Part shown: positions 9,207 through 17,087 of the stretch, piece after piece | How the letters are laid out: every line of letters begins with the position of its first letter | Position numbering within the stretch: position 1 is the stretch's first letter | NCBI GenBank assembly: GCA_038212215.1 | Contig: JBBQUT010000034.1 | Span: 1-55,421, forward strand | Direction of reading: 5' to 3' | DNA: 55,421 nt | From: JALZAI01 sp038212215 | GTDB taxonomy: Bacteria > Actinomycetota > Actinomycetes > Mycobacteriales > Jatrophihabitantaceae | Program-made: the position numbers and the translations under genes | The notes under the pieces: generated by a model | Told to the model about the DNA's origin: nothing | The model's input: only the letters and a program-made list of their open reading frames with translations | Databases searched by the model: none

Positions 9207-9601
9207 CGGCGTCTCCCTTCATGTGTACGCGCGCGAGTCTGGTAAGACGACAACAACTCGGCCCGCGTGCTCATCTCGCTGTCTTGGTGCTGGGGTGGAC
9301 ACGGCGCGGCCGACGGCCTGACTGTCTCTCGGCCCTTCGCGTGGCGCTGCCCGCAGATGTGCGTTGTCTCAGAGCCATCGATTGCGTGCAGGATTTGCGG
9401 CGTCGCGATGCGGCTCACACGTCCAGCCAACCAGCACACGATAAGACTTGCGAACTGGGGTGGGTGGGGTCGAGCTTGCTCGATATTCGAACGGCTTGCG
9501 GCAACGAGCTGTCCGCCGGTGATCTGGCGGTGCCGGCGGCTGGTGTCTTGTAGGCGGACCCGCCTCCGGGCGCAGCGTGCAGCACATTCGCGAGGGCGTC
9601 C
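9207..9601. other. About 395 bases without a supportable gene
   Basis: This stretch lies between the divergent membrane operon and the integrase remnant and presumably holds the promoter of that operon. Short open frames on both strands have no ribosome binding sites or motifs. Confidence 0.35.
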
Positions 9602-9985
9602 TTGACTTCGTCGATGACCGTAAGCGGATGGCGGGTTCAATCGGTCTTCGCCCGCTACGTGAGCGAGGTGTGGTTCCCGAACCACCGCATCGAACTCACC
9701 ACGAGGCAGAACTACTCCTACTACCTCGACAAGCACATCCTGCCCGCGTTCGGTGGCTACAAGATGATCGAGATCATGCCCGCCGACATTCGCGACTGGA
9801 TCACCACAGCCACCGCCGACGGGGTGAAACCCTCGACGATCAAGTACTGCCTGTCAGTGTTGTCGGCGATCTTCACCACCGCCCTCAACGACCAGATCAC
9901 CACCCTCCACCCCTGCAAAGGCGTCAAAGCACCGACCGTCGCATCCAAGACCCGCCAGATCGTCACCCCGGCTAAGGGGCGTCTT
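9602..9985 (+). pseudogene. Truncated tyrosine integrase (N-terminal part)
   Basis: The frame encodes VFARYVSEVWFPNHRIELTT and, further on, LSAIFTTALNDQ, HPCKGVKAP and RQIVTP. These match the core-binding region of the intact integrase at 21199-22542 almost block for block (FRNYVEETWLPNH, LSAIFTTALNDQ, HPCRGVKSP). The catalytic domain is absent: similarity stops at about 9970, where unrelated sequence begins. It is a deletion derivative of a related integrating element, not a functional recombinase. Confidence 0.75.
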
Positions 9986-10261
9986 CGCCTGCTCCCGCGT
10001 CGAGCAGCGTCTTCACCTCGGCCGCGGTGCCTGCGTACCGCTCGGAGACCAGCTTCGGCTGCCGTCCACGCAGCCATCTCGCGCAGGTACCCGTACGGCC
10101 GCCCGCTGACCACCTTGTTGCACAAGACTCGCGGCACTTTAGGTCATAGGTGACTTGGGCGACCATGGTCGAAGTACCGGAACCGGTTGTGTCACAAGGG
10201 AATCCGCGTCAGCTCGCCCGACAGGCAACAGCCGTAAAAACACGATTGTCCGAAACTCCGG

Positions 10262-11473
10262 CTAGTTGATCGTGCAGACGTCGGTGAGGAACAGATCATT
10301 TTCCATGTTCAGCAGTTCCGGGGCGTCCGGGGCGGTGGACCCGTCGAGATACCAGGCGTCGAAGATGGTTGCGCTTTGATCCTGTCCCAGGACGAGGAAC
10401 GCTTCGGAGGCGGGGATGGCGGAGGGCCCGGCGGGTATCCGGTGCCCGTCGCGGAGCAGGTCGTTCATTCCCCCGGTTCCGTCCTGCAATTCGAGTTTGA
10501 TGAATTTCGCCGCGTTGTCGAAGGCATCAGCGGCAGAACCAGGGATCTCGGCGCTGATAATCGAGAGCGCGACCTGACGATCTCCCAGGACGAAGGTGGT
10601 GAGGCGACGTGCGGCCAGACGGCATGGGTGTGTACGCAGAAACGCGATCATCACCGATCCGTAGGCGTTGGCCGCGCAATCGGTGATCAGGTCGTGAGCC
10701 CACACGACACCGCTGTAGTCATGGCCGGTTACGATTCCGGTCACGTTGACGGGATGTCCGGCGGCGACAAGGTTCGGATTTCCTGCCGTCAGGATCCCGC
10801 GTGTCAACGACCGCGTGGTGTCGGCCACGCCGAGCGGACAGCACAGGGCGTCGGCGGGGAGGTAATAGCTCTCGTGGACGGTGATCTGTCCCGCGCGGAA
10901 ATGAAGCGCGGACAGCGCTGTTGCGGCCCCAGCGTGTTGCGCGGGCTGGACGCGCGCGGTGATGAGGCCCAGCACGCTCAGGTGACCGTCCGTGCCTGCG
11001 TAGACGGCGTAGCTGTCCAGCAACGTGTCGCCAGCGGTCCCCCCGCCGGTCGAGCAGGTTAGGTACAGCGCGGCGACCGCTGTGCCGCCGCGCCCGAGGC
11101 GGCCGTACACGGGTGTGGTGGATTCGGTCGTTAGTTCGCGGTAACCGGTGCTGAAGGACGCATCGGGCAGATGAGCCTGACCGCGGACCAACCGGATCGC
11201 GCTAGTGAGCAGGCACGACTTGCCGGGGACGCTGACGCTGCTCCAGTCCACGGCGTGCAGATTCAGATCGCTGACGGGGGACAACGGCGTGTGTGTCACT
11301 GTCGGCGTGGCGGACGGGGGCGCCGGCGTGCTGACGGTTGCCGGCGCGGGCGACGCTGTGACCGGTTGTCCCTGCACGCCGCTGTTGCACGCGACGAGGC
11401 TGACGGTGGCGACGACACCCACCACGGCCATTAGGACACATTCGTGAGGGGCCCGCCGGTGTGGCTTCCCCAC
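10262..11473 (-). CDS. Secreted lipoprotein of unknown function
   Basis: About 403 aa if it starts at GTG 11473. ATG 11431 is the alternative. A basic n-region (GKPHRRA) precedes a hydrophobic stretch ending LVAC, a good lipobox, so the mature protein is probably lipid-anchored outside the membrane. A Ser/Thr/Pro-rich linker of ~50 residues follows, then a domain with several Cys residues. No catalytic motif is recognised. No clear ribosome binding site decides the start. A longer in-frame start at 11611 would bury the signal peptide and is less likely. Confidence 0.7.
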   Translation of the reverse strand: MGKPHRRAPHECVLMAVVGVVATVSLVACNSGVQGQPVTASPAPATVSTPAPPSATPTVTHTPLSPVSDLNLHAVDWSSVSVPGKSCLLTSAIRLVRGQAHLPDASFSTGYRELTTESTTPVYGRLGRGGTAVAALYLTCSTGGGTAGDTLLDSYAVYAGTDGHLSVLGLITARVQPAQHAGAATALSALHFRAGQITVHESYYLPADALCCPLGVADTTRSLTRGILTAGNPNLVAAGHPVNVTGIVTGHDYSGVVWAHDLITDCAANAYGSVMIAFLRTHPCRLAARRLTTFVLGDRQVALSIISAEIPGSAADAFDNAAKFIKLELQDGTGGMNDLLRDGHRIPAGPSAIPASEAFLVLGQDQSATIFDAWYLDGSTAPDAPELLNMENDLFLTDVCTIN

Positions 11474-11689
11474 TAGTCGCGGCGAACGTTCGGCGACGCG
11501 GGCACTGGCGCGGTCGCACAGACGGCCGTACGACGACGCTGCACGAGGGGTCGCACCGCGCATCGATCGGGCCTCGAGTTGCTGCCGCTGTGCCATCTGC
11601 GGATCACCCACTCTCTGCGTCTGATTTACCGATCGGCCTAATTTCGCCTTCGAGAACGCTTGCCGGCAGCGTTCTCTGAGACCAGATCG

Positions 11690-12319
11690 TTACGGGCACG
11701 TCTCGTCGAGTTTCACAGCCGCAAAGTCGATGTTTCCGCCCGCGCCGACGGCCTGGCCGGCGGCCACGTTTTGGCTGCACACCTGCCAGTCGCGGTCGAG
11801 GATCTGAAACCTGCTGCTACCGAGTGCGTCGTGAGAGTCGGTGAAGAAGAACTGGTCGCCCGACACGCGCTGGATGTCGTCCTGAGCGTCTTGCAGAACC
11901 GTCCCCACCTCGTCGGGCATGATGAATGATCCGTCCGACCCCGCCGCCGGCGTGGAGGAGGACTCCGGGCTTGTCGTGTCGTCCGTCGGCGGCGGTGAAG
12001 TCTGACTGAACGAGGCAGGTCCGCCTCCCAGGGCGTTGTTCGCCGGGTCTTTCTTCGCGGCGTCGAGCGCCGATCCGATTACTCCGATCACGATGAATGC
12101 GCCTACGATGGCGGCCGGGATGACGCACCGCTTGCGTCGGTACCAAGATCGCGGCGATCTGTAGGGGTCGCTTGTCAGCGGCGCACGGTGGCCGCCGTTC
12201 CCCTTGCCGCACCCGACCTGCCATGTCCCGCGTGTCTGCTGAGTCCAGGCACCGCCCGACCAGTACCGCTCGAACGGGTGGCCGCTCGGATCGGGGTACC
12301 AGCCAGCAGGGGTGGTCAT
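11690..12319 (-). CDS. DUF2510 membrane protein with a PASTA-like C-terminal domain
   Basis: 209 aa. ATG 12319 is preceded by GAAGGA. The N-terminus carries the DUF2510 signature AGWYPDPSG...RYWSGGAW. A basic RRKR precedes one membrane helix at about residues 65-85. A Ser/Thr/Pro linker leads to a PASTA-like domain from about residue 140 (PDEVGTVLQDAQDDIQ ... DRDWQVCSQ ... AVKLDETCP), of the type actinobacteria place outside the cell to sense wall or peptide ligands. An upstream ATG at 12370 is less likely. It is a neighbour of, and similarly oriented to, the lipoprotein gene. Confidence 0.85.
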   Translation of the reverse strand: MTTPAGWYPDPSGHPFERYWSGGAWTQQTRGTWQVGCGKGNGGHRAPLTSDPYRSPRSWYRRKRCVIPAAIVGAFIVIGVIGSALDAAKKDPANNALGGGPASFSQTSPPPTDDTTSPESSSTPAAGSDGSFIMPDEVGTVLQDAQDDIQRVSGDQFFFTDSHDALGSSRFQILDRDWQVCSQNVAAGQAVGAGGNIDFAAVKLDETCP

Positions 12320-12566
12320 CAGCGTGTCCTTCGAGTGAGCGACTCTCGTTCCGCGCCATTTCGGCACCAACCACTAAGTTCGGCCGCCCGGGCCGAAACC
12401 TGAGCGGTGCTGACCCCCGCCGTTCCCGTTCCGGCATGAGGCAACCCTGTGGGTTCCAAAACTCGGTGCGTCGCATTGTCCGACGGCTATCGACCGAGGA
12501 TCGTTGAACTTGAGTCTCTTCCGTCCTTGATTCGATTTGCGCACACCTGCTCTAACACAAATGACG

Positions 12567-12764
12567 CTAGTGTCGCGCTATTGAAGTTGCTTGACTTTTG
12601 GTCACGCGGGGGATGATCTGGTCGGCCGTCTTGGTCCAGACGAAGGGTTCGCAGCGTTCGTTCCAGGCGTCTATGAAGGTCTCGATCGCGGCGATGAGGT
12701 CTTTGACGCTGGTGAAGGTGCCGCGGCGAATGGCCTGGCGCGTGATGATCCCGAAGAAGATCTC
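12567..12764 (-). pseudogene. IS630 transposase, 3' exon
   Basis: C-terminal part of an IS630-family DDE transposase: EIFFGIITRQAIRRG, then FIDAWNERCEPFVWTKTADQI, ending at TAG 12567-12569. The Glu of EIFF is the third catalytic carboxylate. The frame continues exactly from the 5' exon at 15304 if the group II intron 12765-15303 is removed: ...SWLNMV joined to EIFFGI. The element is old, since its 5' exon lacks the N-terminus and the first catalytic Asp. Confidence 0.85.
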
Positions 12765-12805
12765 GTCGGGTAGCCCCGGCGCATTGCTGCGCCGGGGCCC
12801 CCTAA

Positions 12806-12839
12806 GAACCGGCCGTGCCCGTTTCCGGGCAACCGGCTC
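12806..12839 (-). ncRNA. Group II intron domain V
   Basis: A 34-base hairpin reading GAGCCGGTTGCCC, a GGAAAC turn, then GGGCAC and GGCCGGTTC on the minus strand. The length, the GAGC start and the GAAA-type turn are those of the catalytic domain V. Its preservation suggests that the intron can still splice. Confidence 0.9.
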
Positions 12840-12894
12840 AAGCAAGCTCCTTGGACGTGTGCAGGTCACAGGCTGCCCGCTGCTCAGGTCGTGT

Positions 12895-14625
12895 TCACCG
12901 TTGGCAGTGGGTGTGTATGAGTCGGTGTGCAGTGCGTTCATCCGGCGTGCCTGCTGCCCAGACGGCGATCGCTTTCCTGGTGATCGCTGTGCGGGTGGCT
13001 TTGAGCCATTGTTCCCACTGGCGTGGGCTTTGCGGCTCATGGTCGGCGTGCAGCAGCAGCCCACGGCAGAGCGGGCACCGGCCGTGCTGTAGCTGCAGGA
13101 GCCGCAGGGTGCTGGTGCCGACCGGGGGGGTGCTGCGGCGACGCCGCTTGGCCCAGTAGTCGATCAGCGACGGGTCATCAGGAGATGCCGTTGCTGCGAC
13201 CATCCGGTGCCGGATGATCGGTGTCCAGGCGAACTTGCGCAGGTAGAAACCGGTCTTCTGGTTCCCGAACACCCACTTGTCGCGCCTGGCGGGGTTGAAC
13301 ATCGCGAAGTACTGGGCGGTCACCCAGCGCGTCGACTTGTTCGGATGCGTGAAGCTGGCCCACTTGTAGACCAGCCGCCACATGTGTGCGTCCAACGCTG
13401 CGAAGCTGCGTTTGGACACCCCGATCCGGTAGTAGGCGGCCCACCCGGTAATGATCGGGTTGAGCCTGGCGATGACCGCGTCAGCGTTGGACCCACGCAG
13501 GGCCTGCACCTCCACGGACAGTCGTCGTCGGATACGTCGCATCGCGTCGTTGCTCGGTTTGGTCAACAGCTTGCCGTTGGGGTAACGGCGAATGGTGAAC
13601 CCCAGAAAGTCCACGCCCTGTTCGAGATGCGTGATCCGGGTCTTGTCCTCGTTGAAGACCAGACCCCTGGGTTCCAGCCATTGCGCAAGCCGCGCTTTGA
13701 CCTGTTCGGCCTGTTCACGGGCGTGACACAGGGCGAGCAGATCGTCGGCGTAGCGGATGACCGCCGGGCAGTTGTCCATCGTCTTACCGGCTCTGGTGCC
13801 GTTGACGTGGTACCGCACCCCGGCGGCTGCCTCCATACCGTGCAGAGCAACGTTCAAGAGCAATGGACTGATGACCCCGCCCTGAGGAGCACCCTCCTCG
13901 GTCGGGCTGAACCGGCCATCCTCGATCACTCCTGCCTTCAGCCACTGCCGCACCAGTTCCCGAGCGGGAAAGGTGCCCACAGACCGGCAGATGTGATCAT
14001 GATTGAGGCGGTCGAATGCCGCCGCCAGATCGGCGTCAAGCACCCACAGACGCTTCGCGTCGGTGCGGCTCGCCGTCGTGTGGATAGCCACGATCGCGTC
14101 GTGACATCCACGACCCGGACGAAACCCGTAGGACTTCGGCTCGAACCGGGCCTCCCACTCGGGCTCCAACGCGTTGACCGTCAGAGCTTGCAGGCATCTG
14201 TCGGCGATCACGGGAATTCCGAGCGGGCGACGACGTCCATCGCTCTTGGGCACATACACCCGCTTGACCGGACGCGGGGACCACGGTTCGGCCCGGTGCT
14301 GTACCCAGTCGGCCAGTTCCGCCTCCTGCTCACCCCGAACCACGATCTCACCGTCGACCCCGGCCGTCTTGCGGCCAGCATTGAGCTGCGTCACCCGCCG
14401 CACCGACAGCAGTGCGTTGCTGCGGGAACGCAGCATCAACTTCTGTAGATTGCGGACCGTCTTCAGGTCCCCTTCCTGCGACGCCGTGAAGATCCGCTGC
14501 CGCAACCGCTGTACGTCCTGCTCGACCCTCGACCATCTGATGCTCGACCAGTCGATGCAGCCGTCCTCGGGTCCGTTCACCACGCCGTCACCCCACGCGG
14601 CCGCAGCCGCGTCACATGTCGTCAT
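12895..14625 (-). CDS. ltrA: Group II intron reverse transcriptase/maturase
   Basis: 576 aa from ATG 14625. A TTG 27 bases further upstream has no ribosome binding site. It copies and inserts the intron and helps it splice. The reverse transcriptase domain shows GFRPGRGCHDAI, the catalytic LDADLAAAFDRLNH, EGAPQGGVISPLL and the YADD box. The maturase domain X follows (around LNPIITGWAAYYRIG). The C-terminus has CPLCRG and HTHC in an HNH-like endonuclease arrangement, though the spacing departs from the classical HNH core. No stop or frameshift is seen. It lies wholly inside intron domain IV. Confidence 0.95.
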   Translation of the reverse strand: MTTCDAAAAAWGDGVVNGPEDGCIDWSSIRWSRVEQDVQRLRQRIFTASQEGDLKTVRNLQKLMLRSRSNALLSVRRVTQLNAGRKTAGVDGEIVVRGEQEAELADWVQHRAEPWSPRPVKRVYVPKSDGRRRPLGIPVIADRCLQALTVNALEPEWEARFEPKSYGFRPGRGCHDAIVAIHTTASRTDAKRLWVLDADLAAAFDRLNHDHICRSVGTFPARELVRQWLKAGVIEDGRFSPTEEGAPQGGVISPLLLNVALHGMEAAAGVRYHVNGTRAGKTMDNCPAVIRYADDLLALCHAREQAEQVKARLAQWLEPRGLVFNEDKTRITHLEQGVDFLGFTIRRYPNGKLLTKPSNDAMRRIRRRLSVEVQALRGSNADAVIARLNPIITGWAAYYRIGVSKRSFAALDAHMWRLVYKWASFTHPNKSTRWVTAQYFAMFNPARRDKWVFGNQKTGFYLRKFAWTPIIRHRMVAATASPDDPSLIDYWAKRRRRSTPPVGTSTLRLLQLQHGRCPLCRGLLLHADHEPQSPRQWEQWLKATRTAITRKAIAVWAAGTPDERTAHRLIHTHCQR

Positions 14626-15303
14626 GGCGTCCAACTTGTCCCTCGGTTCCAACGATGCCGACCACCCTGCTTCACAAGCTCACCCGACCCGCGTCAGCAC
14701 CCTTTCGGGTCGGGGCGAGCAGCCCCTATCCGGCCGGTTATCCGGGCACCGCCGGCGGAGGAGCCAGCACATCAGCACCCGGTTTCCCGTCGCCTTTCGA
14801 CCACCGGCATTCGCTTGTCGGGTCATCCTGCGCCCGCCGGAGGATCGGCCTTCCTCACGGTCAGCCCACCAGGCACAAACACGGCCCTGGACGCCGACGG
14901 GGTTGTCACGTTCCGCATGAGACAGATACGACCGGGGAGGGTGCCCTCTGTACCCCGGGGACGGTGGTGCGCTCCCGCCCGGCAAAGCCCGCCCGGGCGG
15001 CACCTGTCGCCTCACAACGACCGGCCCCTACCTCCCGCTGGAACAACCCATCGAGCGAGAGTGCTGATGACGAGGCGTCAACGAGGGTTCACGCGATTCA
15101 CCCGTCCGGTCTTCCCCAGCCTGTAGCCACCGGATGGAACAGTGGCCCTTGGGCGTTTCCTCGGGCTTCGCACCCCGCAGTTACCCGCGACGCACGCCGA
15201 GGCAGGGACGGTCCCTTGCGCACTGGACCAACGCTACGTCTTCGACATCAGCCGAACCTCCTTCGACAAAGCGTTACTGGACTCATGCGACCTCGTGTCG
15301 CAC

Positions 15304-15720
15304 GACCATGTTCAACCATGAGCCCGATGTCGGGGTGAAGTGCAGCGTGATCCGCTTGTTCTTCTCCAGCCAGGCACGCACTGCAGGGTGCTTGTGGGTG
15401 GCGTAGTTGTCGACCACGATGTGCAGCTTGCGCCGCGGGTAGGCCTTCGCGACCTGCTTCAAGAACTTGAGGAACTCTCCGTGACGGTGCCGGGAGTAGC
15501 AGGCATCGGTGACCCTGCCGGTCGCCACCTCCAACGCCGCGAACAGCGTAGTGGTGCCGTGGCGCACGTAGTCGGCAGTCTGTTTCTCCGGCATGCCGAG
15601 TCGCAGCGGCAATACCGGCGCGGTGCGATCCAGCGCCTGGATCTGAGATTTCGTGCGCCACGAGGCGCCGTGTTTCACCGGATGGAGGTGAGAGGCCTTC
15701 ATCGTCGTCGTGTCGCAGCG
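15304..15720 (-). pseudogene. IS630 transposase, 5' exon (N-terminally degraded)
   Basis: The frame reads KSQIQALDRTAPVLP, DYVRHGTTTLFAALEVATG, then VVDNYATHK (second catalytic Asp), ITLHFTPTSGSWLNMV, and stops at the intron boundary. The family normally has a D-E-K-S-Q motif carrying the first catalytic Asp. Here the residues before KSQ are WRT, out of register, and no N-terminal HTH region can be found upstream. The transposase is therefore dead even if the intron splices. Confidence 0.8.
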
Positions 15721-16254
15721 CGACGGCGAAGCTGGCGGCAGCCTGATCCGGGTTGATGCCGGGGAGGGTGGGAGCAGCCGCGACAACGGCCGGACGGGCT
15801 GGCACTGCCAGACGGCTCGGGTCGGTCTAGCGAGACGGGAAGGTGGACGTGAGGAACCAGCGTGTAACGCCTCTCAAGAGATACGCCGGCTCAAACCTGG
15901 TGGATATGGGCCGGATTGCAGTGCACGTCCGCCGTTCGTGGTGGGCGACTCTTTGGTCGTGTGAAGACGGCGGCCGGGAGGCCACGAGGAAAGCCTGCGG
16001 CGTACTCGTGGCGATGCTGCAGGGGCAAAGCTGGCCACCGACCCCGACGACCGGGACACGGTGAACGTGGGAAGCGTCCTGGTCCTGCCTAGTCAACCCA
16101 TCAACCGGATGGGTGACGGGCAGGCGTGTCAACCGCTGACAGGATCAGGGCGTGGCGGAGTCGTCGTAGTACTCCGAGGCCGGGAGAGCCGGTCACATGG
16201 GGAAGGACGGCAGCGGTCTGGCAGCGACCGGGCTGACAGGGCAGGAGGTCGCCG
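15721..16254. other. About 530 bases without a supportable gene
   Basis: Only short overlapping frames without motifs. The last bases carry the AGGAGG ribosome binding site (16243-16248) and presumably the promoter of the 16255 gene. Confidence 0.35.
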
Positions 16255-16863
16255 GTGAATATCGGCGCGTCGTGGCCGACGCTGATCTGCCTCACCTACA
16301 GGGCGAATAACCGGGTTCGGCACCTCTTGACGACCGCCCAGCACCCCAAGCTCGTGGAGATGGTCAACGAGGTCAAGATGGCGTTGACCCGTCAGCCGAG
16401 GGGAGCGTTCTACATCAACGAATTCCGGGATGTCCTGGTACCCGACGGCGAAGGCGGGTCGTACTACGCCGGCCGTTACGAGCGGCACCTTGAATTTGGC
16501 TTCGAGGACGGCACCACGATCGGCCCGGTCGCGCCGATCGGCCTCCGTCCGGGAGATCCCTGGCCCGGGCCGCGCGTGGGGAACCGCCACATGTTGATGG
16601 CTGGCGGCATGGACATCCGTTACGAGCGACGCGAACCGCGCATGTTTACCGAGGTGCGACTCTCCGATCACATCGGGTCTGACCTTGCGGCCGACGCGGC
16701 TGGTCGCGTAGCGCGCGTTGTCGGTCGGTCGGGTGGCCGCTTCTACGTGAACGAGGGCGGCGAGTTGTTCGCGCCAGCGCGGGACGAAGACGCCGCCGCG
16801 ACTTACATCGGGAACGTGGAGGACATGCCGTGGTTCCAGCCGCCAGCGGGGTACCCGCGCTAG
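16255..16863 (+). CDS. Protein with an internally duplicated domain
   Basis: 202 aa from GTG 16255, six bases after AGGAGG. Two related segments are visible. One is around residues 45-80 (GAFYINEFRDVLVP ... YYAGRYE). The other is around 160-195 (GRFYVNEGGELFAP ... TYIGNVE). The shared F-Y-x-N-E and a trailing Y-x-G-x-x-E suggest a duplicated small beta domain. No enzymatic motif is recognised. It is 224 bases upstream of the dynamin-like gene, same strand, and could belong to that cassette. The 16864-17087 gap shows no other gene. Confidence 0.75.
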   Translation: MNIGASWPTLICLTYRANNRVRHLLTTAQHPKLVEMVNEVKMALTRQPRGAFYINEFRDVLVPDGEGGSYYAGRYERHLEFGFEDGTTIGPVAPIGLRPGDPWPGPRVGNRHMLMAGGMDIRYERREPRMFTEVRLSDHIGSDLAADAAGRVARVVGRSGGRFYVNEGGELFAPARDEDAAATYIGNVEDMPWFQPPAGYPR

Positions 16864-17087
16864 GACGTGCTCGGTGTCAGTCTCGAGAAGCAACCGGGCG
16901 TCGACTAATTGACTGCCATCGTCAACGAGACGATCATGACGACTATCCGAGGTGCTGCGCGACCGACCTGCCGAAGGTGGCGGCAGTCCTGCTCTCGGGC
17001 CGTGCCGCTGCATTACCCGAAGACCGGACCGAAAGTGTCGCTCCGTTGGACTAGCGTCCCGATGGGAATGCGACGGAGGGACGAGTA

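Larger units (their letters stand above)
12765..15303 (-). mobile_element. Group II intron inserted in the IS630 transposase gene
   Basis: 2539 bases on the minus strand. The 5' end, GTGCGACACG, begins directly after codon GTC of the transposase and fits the GUGCG 5' consensus of group II introns. The 3' end is CTACCCGAC, directly before codon GAG. Domain V is intact at 12806-12839, and a domain VI hairpin follows at about 12766-12803. The encoded reverse transcriptase/maturase is full length. Removing the intron restores the transposase frame, so boundaries are set to the base. Domains I-IV occupy the ~680 bases upstream of the protein start and were not folded by me. Confidence 0.92.

Noticed and set aside
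9972..10166. Minus-strand frame of 64 codons after the truncated integrase
   Set aside because: The C-terminal text (KLVSERYAGTAAEVKTLL) looks protein-like, but the N-terminal part does not and there is no start signal. Too weak to call.
10262..11611. Longer start (11611) for the lipoprotein gene
   Set aside because: It would place ~45 polar residues before the signal peptide. A start at 11473 or 11431 puts the lipobox where export requires it.
13207..14448. Plus-strand open frame (413 codons) opposite the intron maturase
   Set aside because: The minus strand encodes a full reverse transcriptase. The plus-strand frame is a composition artefact.
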